From NCBI GenBank assembly GCA_010279815.1, contig QEOQ01000350.1:110425-174424 (forward strand): DNA of 64,000 bases, read 5' to 3'. A program made the translations under genes and the position numbers. Below the pieces are notes generated by a model. The model worked only from the letters and a program-made list of their open reading frames with translations, had not been told where the DNA came from and did not search any database. Source of the stretch: Brachionus plicatilis (lineage: Eukaryota; Rotifera; Eurotatoria; Ploima; Brachionidae). Below, piece by piece: positions 1 through 12,700 of the stretch. Within the stretch, counting starts at the first letter, position 1. Every line of letters starts with the position of its first letter.

Positions 1-3000
1 TTACATAACAAGCTGGATGGTAACAATTAATTGCATCAATAGCTGGTCGTCCACTTTGTTTAAAGCCCCAAATTAAGTCAATCCAATTTTGAATGTTCTG
101 TGATACATAGTTGCTTTCCAGAGCTTGTCGCATAATGATTATAAAAAGTCTTGGATTAGATTTGGACCATGATGGAAGAACAACATTGTCAATGGGGTCA
201 CCATTTTGACGCAGTCCGAAATTGAAGCCTTGCCGATTTGACAGAAACTCGTGCATAAAAAAAAACTCAGGAACAAGCTCCTTGTAGTCTGTGGTTGAAA
301 CACTGCTGGTCAGAAGCCATGATGTCTGCATTGAGTGAAATGTGCGGTCAGGCACATCAAAATTTTGATCCTGGTAGTCTAGGAACATTTTGGTAAATGG
401 AGGCAAACGAACCAAGTAATGCAGCACGGTTCCACTATTTGAATAGAGCGATGCAAAGTGGTATGGCTCATTGGACGCTTCTTCGATCATTCGGTAATTT
501 TCTAGAAATTTTTCCTCTCTTTCTTTGTATTGAATAGCGATCGGTTTGGACAGATCGCGGAAGTTTTTTTCTAGTGACAAATCTAAAATGTCCGATGAAT
601 AGTTTGACAATATGTGTGGATAAATTGGATACTGCATCAGATCATTGAATGTGCGCCCCGAATACTTGTTTAATTGCATCAAGTATTCGTAATTGGAGAT
701 TTTGGCCTCTTTCCACAGCGAAGTTACTTCTTCTATGGACTCAGTGCGATTTAAATTTTTCAATTTTTTACCCGTGATCAGTTTATAAATGTTGTTTCGA
801 TCCTAATTAAAAAATTAAAAAATTAAATTTTAATATTCAAATTTTTAGGCTTTTAAAAATATTTATTTAAATCTGTTTATTTATTGTATTAAAATTAAAA
901 TTAAACAAATTAATTAATTTTATTAAAGTTTTTTTTCAATTTTTAGATGCTAAAAAATTGTTTTTAACTGAAATTATTTTTTTATTTTTTATTTTAAAGG
1001 CCAATGTAGAATAAATTCGAATTTGTCAGCAGTTGTTTTTTCAAAAGAATAAATTATACCACGTTCTTTAGCAAGCTTCATTGAAAAGCGGGAAAAAAAA
1101 TGCTGAACGCTTCCCCTAAGGTGGTCATAGCTCCTAATAAAAGCTCATAAATCTTGAATACTTCAATTTAAAACCTGTTGCTAAAAATAATCATTTAAAG
1201 TGAAACTAAAAAAATATTATTTCTTTTGCGAATTAAGAAAAAAAACTCAAAAATTTCTTAGAAAATTAATTCAATCCTGCATTTCAATACCAATACTTTT
1301 TGACCAAGGCTTTTTGGTAGATTATTATAAGAGTTTGAAAGTAGCTCTAAAAAAATGATTCCTTTAAAAAACTAATTATTTAAATTATCAAATTCAATTC
1401 AAAAAACAAAAATAAATAATTTTTTTGGCATCCAATGTTTTAAATTAAAAATATTAAAATCCAGGAGCCATTCTTTGGAGCTATGACCACTTTAGGGGAA
1501 GCATTTAGCGAATTTTTTCCCATTTTATTAGTTTAAAAAAACAATTTTTGACAGTTTTTAAATTACAAAATTTAAAATAAAAGGACACAGAAAAAAATTA
1601 AAACAGAAATTACTATTTTATCTTTAAATCTTAAATTATTTCGGTAAAATTTATCAAAGTTTGTATTTATCTTAATTCACTCTCTGCAAGTATTTTGCTT
1701 GAAAATCAATAATGGTGCGAACATTTTACAGTCAAAGTTTTATTCTTAAAAGAGGTAATTTTAACATTGTAAACCGTTTTATTATTCTTTAAATAACTAT
1801 GCCAGCGCATCTGAATTATTCCTTTTTTTCTTAATTTTGTTTGAGAAAAAAAAAATATTTTTTAATTTCATTAAACAATAAAATGAATTTAAATAAATGG
1901 ATATGATTTTAATCTGCAAAATTTTAGAGTAAATCATAAAAAGATGACACAATAATTTTTCAAAATAATTAGAATTTGATTAACCATGAAATTTGATGTA
2001 AAATATTAAAAATAAAAAAATACGATTTTTCCAAAAATGATTTTTTATTTTTTAACAGAAATGAAATAATTTTTATCACCATTTTTTTTCAGAAATAGGC
2101 TTCATTTTTTTGGAACTTTTTATTTTATCCCTTAAGCAAAATTTATTTAGTTTGGTATTGTGAAATTCAGATATTAATTGAACAAAAATGTGTGCTTCTC
2201 AATAAAATACAAAAAATTTCAAAATTAAAACTATAAGAAACCAAAATTAATGTGATATAGTGTTTACAATCAAGAAACTACTTTCTCTTAAAATATATTA
2301 AAATATTTTATTAAAATTGTAAGAAACCTAAAGTTTAGAATTTTTTCACATTACCTTTGAATCAGAAAATGCCAGCAGTATTGTTTGTCCAAAAATAAGG
2401 AATATCTCTATACCGACATCTTTGAGCAAATAGCGTCTCAAATGAATCTCTTTAATGTCATCATATGACCAGCTATATGACAAATTTTCCATTCCCTTTA
2501 AAAAAAATTAAACAAAAAATAAAAAAATAAAAACAATGAATTACAATTGAATATTTATAGTTTTTTCCATCTGCAGCAAAGTTAATCCTTGATTCAGTCA
2601 GTAAAAGCTGACCAGTTATTTCACAATAAGGCATTACACTTTTACACGGACACGGAAAGCTAAAATAATAAAAAAGAATTAAAAAAAATAATAATAAAAA
2701 ATAAATAATTGAAAAAAAATAAAAAACCTAATTATTTCACTATTTTTCCAATGACTGAGCATGTAATTTGCCGTAAAAGTGCTGTCATACTCTCTGGAGT
2801 CTTTTTTATCGCCTTGGTTCTGGGACAAATAGTCTTCATAATTATTCAACAAATATTTGAGTGGACTAGAGCAGGACTCGTTTTTGAGTTTACTTTTAAA
2901 TTCATTCTTAAAATATCTCTCACCGATGAGCAAGTGTGACTTTTTGAGACGTCTTCGCTCTCGATTAGGTCCCTCGGTTTGATCCAACACATCAAACTGA

Positions 3001-3737
3001 GGCCAACTGTTTCCATCAAACAACAAGCACTGTTCATGGGTCATATTTTCAATTAGATAAATCCATTTTTGTTTTATGTCATAGGATTTGATAAATTTGG
3101 CCTTGAGGCGCTGAAAGTACATCTTGCGAACATGTGAATGTATGGTCACAACCTCGTTGGTCAAGTCACATGAATATTGGCTCAAGTCTTGCGCCAGATT
3201 GTCATAATAATTAACAAATGAGCTAAAACTAGTCTGTGATTGTTTATAAATATTGATGATTTCCTCATAAAACTCTTTATCTATTTGAGTTGATAGATCA
3301 ACTGTACCTTTTTTTTTATTCAGGTTAACTATCAGATAGGATGATTCACTGGACGACTCGCCAAAGTATGTTTCACTGTATCCACTGAATGGGTTCTGAT
3401 AGTAAATTGGTGACAGGAGATTGTTATCATTTTTTACATTTAGACCGGATGCAATTAGGAGTTTGTTCAATTGGGCCAGAATTTCTGTATCGTTTTTGAG
3501 CATTGCTTGAGAGGAAGGACCCGATTCAGGCCTTGTTGCATTGCTTATTTTCAATTGACTCATAAAATAGGAAAGCTTTATGTTATAAGATAATGGAGAT
3601 TGGGGACTCTCGGAGACAGAAAATACAAATTTTGTGAGTGTTTCGCAGTTTGTGGTGTTCAATAGACGCTTGACAATTTGGAGACGTGTCTGAAGTTTGT
3701 GGTTCGGATGTAGAAGGAACAGAAATATTCTTCGAAA
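1..3737 (-). CDS. LYST: LYST exons: pre-PH segment, PH-like domain and N-terminal BEACH domain
   Basis: Four exons. The first (2728-3737) starts after an AG at 3738-3739 and ends ATT-AG with a GT donor; it carries a WIYLIENMTHEQ block and TEGPNRERRRLKK, the segment that precedes the PH domain in LYST. The second (about 2560-2653) begins FPCPC and has the start of the PH-like fold (ITGQLLLTESRINF). The third (about 2355-2497) supplies the Trp-containing SYSWSYDDIKEIHLRRY strand region and LIFGQTILLAF. The last (1-802) starts DRNNIY after an acceptor at 803-804 and runs through BEACH (NKYSGRTFNDLMQYPIYPH, YHFASLYSNSGTVLHY, VPDRTFHSMQTSW, VPEFFF) to HPACYV at the window edge. The HPA ending of the Ile-Asn-x-x-HPAxY motif is closer to LYST than to neurobeachin or WDFY3. 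No stop or frameshift is seen. Confidence 0.9.
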
Positions 3738-6700
3738 CTTAAAAAAATTTGTTTTCAATTTTTTATCAATTAAAATTAGGTTTTATGGAATAAATTTTCT
3801 TTTATTTTACTTAAAAAGTAAATTTTATTAATTAAATTTTGTTATTTAAAGATTTTTTAATTAATTTATCAATTTCTCAACAATTATTAGAAAGAATTTA
3901 GAAAGAAAATGAATTAATTAATTGTCTTATAAAAATTTCCAAAAATGCTAGATATAAATGTGTCGGATACAAAGGTTAATGATTCAAAAGTATTTAAAAA
4001 AACAAAAGAACAATTTAATTTATTAAAAACGATATTTTGAATATTTTCTATAAAATTTTTAATTTTCATTTTAGAAAAAAGATGTAACCTTAAATTAAAG
4101 AAAACTGAGTATGAGACCGCGTTTCGAGTCAATGAATGTAAAAATGTTTCCCCATATAATAAACAAAATTTTTTTTTTAATTCAGTTATTTTTTCATTAG
4201 TTAGTGTTGGTAGTTCACAACTATATTTAAAAAATACTTTTCAGTTTTTTAATGGTTGTATTGGAGTAAAAATCTTCGCCATGTTATAAGATTTGTATAC
4301 GAGGTTGGGAAGAGTTTCTGTGTTTTAAAGTCGAATTATTTAAAATTAATATATTGTTTAGTAGTGAATTAATTAAAAAAAGTTTGAATTTAATTTGATT
4401 AATTTTGTGAAAATTTTTTATTAAAAAGCGCACAATATTAAGGGTAATATAAATTAAATTGATATTATAGTTATTGAGTAAACCAAAAGAAACGCTCTTA
4501 AAACAAACTAAATAATTTCTTCTAAATAATTTCCACCTCTCAAATAATCAATTGCTTACCAAATTAATTCTAGATACTATTCATGAAATTCAAAAAACTT
4601 GCCTACTCCAAATGGTACCCTTTAAAGTTCTCTTATCAAATAGTTGTCCATATTCTATGAACCATTAATTTATAGCTTAATTACTCCATTCTCTCGTGAC
4701 CTCAAATTTTTTTGCATTTTAACTTAAATAACTTTTTTTAATTTGTTTCTAAAAAAAAGAAAAAAAAGAAAAAAGAACAAAAAAATTAAATAATCAAAGG
4801 ACAACTTTGGAAGTACATGTCATAAAAAAGTCATTAGTGTGGTAAGCTTAACTAAAGAAAGAAATAGCAAACAAGAAAGTTGAAGAAATATTCTAACATT
4901 ATAAAATATTAGCAAGTAATAACTATTAAATTCTCAAGCACTTAAAATTACTGATAAATTAAAAAAATTTAAGCAATTTGAAAAAAAAATAGGAATTAAA
5001 ATTTTCTTAACTTTTTTAATAAGATGGGAAAAAATCCACTCTCAAGCAGGATTTTTTTTTTGGAATAAAGATAAATAATTTTCTAACAAAAATTTGAGAT
5101 TTATTTCAAATTTGGTCACAAAAAAAGAAGGGTTCTCAACTACATATAAAAAATACTTTTCAGTTTTTCAATGATTGTTTTGGAGTAAAAATCTTCGCCA
5201 TGCTATAAAATTTGTATACGAGGTTGGGAGGAGTTTAAATTTTGCATTAAGTAGACATGTTTAAAAGCTGCTTTACTTTGAACGTTGATAATTTTAAAAG
5301 TTTGGGCAGTTGATTTTAAAAATGTGCGAATTATAGTATTTTTAATTTTTAAGAAATTCAAATTAATGGCGCAAAATTTGAGTTCCGAAAAATAATATAA
5401 AAGTGGAATGATATTTATTTAAAAAAAAATTTAGCCTCATAAGCAAGTTGAAAAATAAAAAAAAAATCTGATTTACAAATCATAAATAAATTATATTCAT
5501 AAATTGATACTCTTTTTCTATTTTATAAGTTTTTTTTTGAGAAAATATAGATAAACATTTACTTTTGTATTTTAAAATTCTACTAATTTACACTTAATTT
5601 AGCAAAAAAAAAGTGATATTTTAAAAAAAGTCATTTTAAAATCTTAAAAAAGTCAAGTCACTGACTTGACTCGAAATTTTTTTTCTGAAAAAAGTAATTT
5701 CAAAGACTTTGAAATAAATCTAAAAAGTCTTATTTTTAAAAAATAATTTTTCAAGTAAAGTCAATCAAGTCAATTCAAAAGACTTGATTTGACTTTGACT
5801 TTAGGACTTTTAAAAAACTCTGATTTTTAATAAATACCTGTTGTCTTAGAATGTTCAAATTGTCTCTGAATAAATTTGAAAATCTTCCTTTTTGATTATT
5901 TTCCTAGAATAAAAATAAATTTAATTAGAGTACAAAAATTTTAGACAGTCTTACCAAACCAAGAGATAAAGAGTGAACTAATATTGAAAATGAAAAAATG
6001 GACAACTCATCGTCCAAGTTGTATGCTGATTCAGACATTGGATAATCGGATATTTTTTCATAGACAATATGCAAAAAATCTACTACAAAAACGACCAATT
6101 TTTGGAACACTAAATCACTTTGGAACATATTAAATGAGTTGCTTTCATAAATTTGGCTAATTGGTGTGCTTTTGGATTGATTTTCAGATTTTCCTTGCCT
6201 AAATTTTTTTTTTTAAATTGCTAGAAATTTTTTTAAAATTAATCTAAAAAAAAACTACATCAAAGGAGCAATTATCTTTTTGATGATAAATGTAGACTTG
6301 GAAGCTTCTTGAACAACATTGACTATGAAGGTAAAAATTAAAAAAAATATAAAAATTCTTTTAGAAAATTCTACTTGAGTTTAAACCAGCCATTACAGAT
6401 CGAATAATTGACAAAACAATAGATTTTATGTTGTAATTAAGAAGTTCGTATTCAGTACTGGCACTGTCGAAACATAAATTCAGCAGAGGGTTCAAAAAAA
6501 AACCAAAAAGTTCCAGCTCTTGATTTTCACTAAATCTTAAATAAAAACATAATTGAAAAATATTTAAAAAATTTCTTCTTACTTAAGCAAAAGTCCAGCT
6601 ACAAGACAAAAAAATTCTTTCAACTCATTTATTATTGGCAATTTGGACAAAGACTCGACAGAATCAACAACTGAATCTTTTTCCTTGTTAATTTTTTTAT

Positions 6701-9700
6701 CCAAGTTTGACACATCACTGAAGTACTTTAAAAGTTCAATCATGACTTGAATCAGTCCAGCTTTGGTGATCAAAAATTCAATTTTGACCACATCGCTGTT
6801 CAACAAGTTGGTCAAAAATCTGAGACCATTTTGGCACAGGAGAAAATTTTTTCTAGATGAAAACACTAAGGACAAAAAAATAAATATATAACTTTGCCGT
6901 GTGGTGATATGATTTTGCTGTGATTTTAAAAAACTTGAGTCAACTGACGCTTCGAAACTAAAAGGCTGATTGATAATTTTAGAAATGCAAAACTCCATAA
7001 ATCTAGGATCATCTTGGTCAAATTTTCTCAATTGATTCGCCATTGAATAAAGCAAAAAATCTTTATTGATGCCAAAATTTTGCTGCTCAAATGATCTGAC
7101 TGCCTGGCCTGACAGGGAACTAGTTGTGGCCGCCACATTCACTACTGCTGATGCCATTGATGCTAAAAAAAAGCTTTTGGTAAACGATCTGTCTATCAGT
7201 TCAAAAAATAATTTAAATGCTTCAAATCGCTTGTTTATATTTTCATCCATGGCAAACATAATAAAAGATTCGAATTTGAGCAAATTTAGAATATCGTTTA
7301 GCATTAAATCCGGCAGAACCGACAGCATCTCGGTCATTATTTTCATCAAAGCTGAACAAATATTGCTAAAATGTTTTTCATTACTAATTAAATCATTTGT
7401 AGTTGTTTTTTCAAATTTTTCATTTTCACTATCTTTTTTAATTTTTTAAAATTTTTTAAATTTTTTTTTAATTTTAAAAGAAAAAATTTTACCAATTAAG
7501 GCCAGAGGTTTTACTTGATTTAAATAAATTAAAGAATTGCGGTGCGATGAATTATTCGACTTTTCAATGTTTAATAAATCTAGATAGAAAATTTTTGTTA
7601 AATTATTAATAATAAAAATAGTTAAATTTACTTTTATTGAGATTAAAATAGAATTCATTTTTTTGATTTATGATGTAAACATTGCTCTCAGGATGCAAGA
7701 GATATAGATAGTCGAAAAAATTAGAAAAAAGTCGCTTGGTAATTGTTTTTGAGCTAGTCTGGCCATCAGCACTTGACCATGTGAATATCGAATTGAAATG
7801 TTTGAAAATGTTTACTAATTCAGAGCATGCCAAAGAATCTAGAATAAAATTTTCTTCATTGGCATCGAGCAAAAAGTTAATTAGTTTTTCTAATAGATTG
7901 TATTTTAGAAACAAATTCGAGTGATAAAGCTGCGATTTGTTTTCAAAATTGAGCAATTTGTTCAATATTTGAAAAGCGAACTTGTACAAAGAAGTAGTTT
8001 TGACAAGTTTTTTTTCCAAATTTTCCAATGGTATCCAAAGTTCCCATTCGATTATTAGATGCGACAGAATTTCAGGGTTTATGACATTAATGGAACTGCG
8101 CTGAAAAACATTTTGTTCATTTTTTGTCTGTGTTTTTCGCCCAGCATTTTCATAACAAAACTCAATGTTATTTGGACTCGGATCGTAATAATTAAGCCTA
8201 TAAACTGGCTTAAAAAAGCTCCCATTTACAAGGGTAATAAACAAATCCTTTTGTATGAAAGTGTAGTAATTTGTATCTTGTGGATAATTTTGGTTTTTTG
8301 CTAAGTATTTATTTAGAGATGCTATTGAAGTGAATATTCTTTGTAACAGGACATAGCCGTCCATTTTTTTGAACTCACTTTGAATATATGCTCGTTTATT
8401 AACCAAATAAATTAAGCTTTCCAGCATCAATAAACTTGGAGTCCGGTCAAAATTCTTATTCTCTTCCAAACTTAAGCCTTCCAATTTTAGCGCAGTGTAC
8501 AACTTATGTTCCTGGTCGATCAACTTTAAAATAAATAATTTTTAGTGCTTTAAAGTTTTTTATTTAATCAAATAATTCAATTTGTCCTTGGGATTTAAAT
8601 TTAATTAAATAAATAAATATCTAAGAAAGGATTTATCAAAAAAAAATTTAATTTTTTTTCATTGGTTTCTCATCCTTTAATATATAAAAAATAATCTTAA
8701 AAAATTCTAATAATCTCTAATCTTTTTAATTTGCCACTGAAATCCTTTTTACACTTCCAATCATTAAAATATTGATCCGAGCATTTCTTATTATTTTTAA
8801 TTTTTAACAATATTGGAATAATCTAATTTTTCACTTTTATTTACTGAAAAATTCAAAAAAGACTTTCATAAATTTTGGTTTATTTTTTGTTTTAAAATTT
8901 CGTAAAAATCAATTCTTAGCAGCAAAATTTATTTAAAAAAAAAAATTTAATTTGTCATACGTAACAAAAACTTGTAGGGTTCAAATTAAAATACTTATTT
9001 TAAAATTTTTGTATATATCTGTCTCTATTCTTTTTATATATATTTTTAAAAAAATTTAAATTCACGGTTTTTTAATATTTGAAAAGTGCCTCAATTTACC
9101 AAATATTAGGTAAACACTTCTCAAAAGAAAAGAAAAAATTTAGTGGTTCTTTTCTTTTTATTATTATTTTCATTTTTAAACTGCTCTTACCCAAGGTAAG
9201 ATTGCTGATTTGATTCAAATAAATAAATCGTAACCGAAATAGTTAAATTAAAAAATTCAATCTAAATTAAATACAGAGTAACTTATGTCTGAATACAATT
9301 AAAGTAAAATTTAGTTTACCTTAGCAATTAGAACTAAAATTTGCTCAATTCCTCCAATTCTTGCCAAACAAATATCCAAAGTTGACTGAGTAAAAGTTTT
9401 ACAATTAGAAGCTAACTCTGTTTGCATCAAGCTTTTGGCATCGTAAGGTTTAGCCATAATTGAATGTGAATAGCGCGGATTGTACACAACAATGGTTCTA
9501 GCCTTAATAAAGAGTCTAAATATTTGATACTTTTTTTTTTAAATTACTTTAATTTGGTCTGTATACTCATTAAAGTTTTTTTGTATATTTTCCAAAACTT
9601 TGATGTCACAGTAACCATTTAAATATGTCCACTCATACGAGCTTGTTTGGTCAATTAAACTAAAATTAGTGTCCATAATTTGCATCATTAGAATCAGATG

Positions 9701-12700
9701 CTCGATAGAATAATTGGCATCTAAAATTTAATTTTTTTATTTAAAATAAACATTTTATCTTAAAAAAAATTTTTTAATACCTCTACTTAGAATAACTTGG
9801 CCTAAGTCATAATTAAACATTTGGCTAAATTCAGATTTTTTTTCCTGATGACCAATATAGAAAAACAAATTTTGTTCTATGTCCCAGTGATAGTTTGTGT
9901 TAATTGATTTTGAATGATGAAGAATTGGCTTATCATGGCGGTCAAAAATATCGAATTCTTTTTCCCTCAATTCTTGTGCATTTACGCAGTAATATATCTT
10001 GGATTTGATTTTGTCAATATGCTGTTCTTCATCATAGTTAATGTATAAAAAATACCAAATATGTGGTTCTATTTGTAACAGATTGAATGTTATTATAATA
10101 GAATGATTACTGCGGCGTCTGAAAATAAAAATAAAAACAATTAAAAAGCGTTCCAAGTGGTCTATACTTTTTTTTTTTAAATTAATAATTAAACTTCACC
10201 CCTATAAATTTACTTATTTCCATATTAAAAAAATATTTATATAAAAAAGACTTTTTCAATATAATTTTTTTAGTTTAAAAAATTTTCCAGCCTGAAAAAA
10301 ATTTAATTATCTCAAAGTGACTTCTTAACTCCAAAATATTCTTCCTTTTTGGTATTTAGCTTTTTCTAGGTATTGCTTGAGCGTTCATTCTTTCAAAAAA
10401 ACTAATATCAGATTCATCTCCAAAATCAAGCATTTCAAAATTTAGTGAAATAATTATATCGTAATTTTGGAAATAATTTTTATGTAAAAAAAAAAGGTTT
10501 TTTATGTCGAAAGATTTTTTTTTTAATTCAAAAGAGTTGTTTATTTAACAAAAGTTATTTTAAATGAATATACACAAAATAATTATGTAAATTAAACAGT
10601 GAAAATCAAAAATTAAATATTAAATAAGACTTTTTTATATTTTTTTTCCTTTAATTTTGATAATTTTAAGTAATTTGTATTGTTTTATTGAATATCGAAG
10701 AGGAAAAAAAAAGAAAAACTACTCAATAAATTTATAAAGTTTCATGTGATCTTGTAAGACCATTTGATTTATGTAAAAATTTACTTTAAAATTTAGCAAA
10801 AATTATGGAAAATAATTTGTATCCATTTTTTAATATAGTAACATTGAGTAAAGCTTAATAGGGATATTAAGGTTTTTGATATAATTTATTTAAATAACAT
10901 TCAATAGCTTGATTTTTAATTAAAGAGTTAAAAAGGTTGTAAACAATTTCTTAATGTCCTAAACCAGCAAAATTTTTTTGGTATTTAGATTTTTATGATA
11001 AAAATCAGTAAAAAAAATGAATCTCCCAATTTATTTTCTCCTTAAAAGCATCTAAGCTTTACCTCATGTAACTCTACAAGGTATTACAAGCAGACATTGA
11101 TAAAAAATACAAATAATTTACATCAGCTTTATTAATTTATATTTGAGAATTTATTTTTTTACTTAAAATAAGCCTAAAAAATCTCAAATATAAACTTGGT
11201 AATTTTTTTAAAAAAAGTTTTTGCTAAAATTAATTTTTTCAACTTAAATTACCTAAAAAAAGCCTTTTTAAGATATTTCGAGTTTATGAGTAAGAGAACT
11301 GATTTAAAAACAGTATTACATAAATAATTAAAAAATATAATTACATAAAAAGTATGCTTCCATTTTGACTAAGCCATATCTCAAAACTTGAATTTTCGTC
11401 CTCGAGGTTTATTGAGAACAAATGCATGTACGAGTCATTGGAATTACTAGAATAATTGATGGAATTATTGTCAAAACGAATCATGAATCCAATTGAATAT
11501 GAGAAATGAGAAAAATCACTAGTCTGTTGTCCAGATTTGACAATTCTATTTTCATTACTAATAGGTACTCTGAAGTAAAAAATTTTTTGGTAAGATTCGC
11601 GGATAATCTGATTCATTTTTGAGGGTTGATTTTCTTCCGCATTTTTCTTTTTTTCATCAAATGAGCCTTGATATGAAAAGTTTATCTTCCATTTTTTACT
11701 AATGCTTGGCTTGAGAACAAGATCAATTGGTTCCAGATGGTTCTCACTGGAAATCTGAACAAAATTGGTACAGTGAACAAAATTTAGATTTTTTGACAAG
11801 CGCATAACAAGATTAGCACTCAATTTTTTCTATTAAAAAAAGATTATTTTATATTCTGTAAAAAGATGTAAAATTACAATTTTGTTCAACAAGCTGATTA
11901 TTTTTAAACTTGATGCTGATAAATGTTTGTTTTCCAAAATAATGTCTTGAAATTGATTGTCCACTATTATCTCAAATATATTGGTCAAAAACGATGCAGT
12001 AATGTCTAGCGAACTTATATGATACATTATGTCGTATGTGTGCTCAATTATTTCCAATTCGGTTTGGTAAAAAGTAAAAGTATTATCCATAAGTTCTTCT
12101 TTGAACACTGGTTTGTGCAAAAGTTGAATAAAATAAGAACGAAAATTCTAAAAAATATTTTTATTAAGAAATTAATATCACAAATTAAAAATGTGATAAT
12201 TTAAAAGAAATATTTTTTTTCAAATATCAAGAAATTTACCTGATTTAAGATTAATTGAAGATTGTAATTCGATGTTTCAATCAGATATAAAAGTCTTTTT
12301 AAAAAATTCAAACTTGTTGACTGAAATTGCTTGTATTTTTGATCGAATTTTTCCAATTCATCCAAAGTTGTTATTTTGCTAATCAATTCCATTCTTTGCT
12401 GACGTTTTATATGAGTTATGTAATTGAGACAAATTTCTAGAACTCGTGGATAAAATATAAAATCAAATCTATATCTTGTATCGCTAGTTTTAGGTTGGAA
12501 ATTTTCTAAAACAAAAAATTAAAAATTAATTTTTTTAAATAAAAGTCATATTTTAACCATCAAATCTTTTTTCCATATTTAAATTTATTTATTTTTTACT
12601 TTTCTTACTATGATTTTTAATTATTAAGTTTTAAATTATTTTAAAAATAATCGTTTTACTAATTTGACTAGAAATTGCTTTAAAAATTAATAATCCATTA

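Noticed and set aside
3914..4132. 72-codon minus-strand frame in a LYST intron
   Set aside because: No homology, A/T-driven composition, no suitable splice sites in phase with neighbouring exons.
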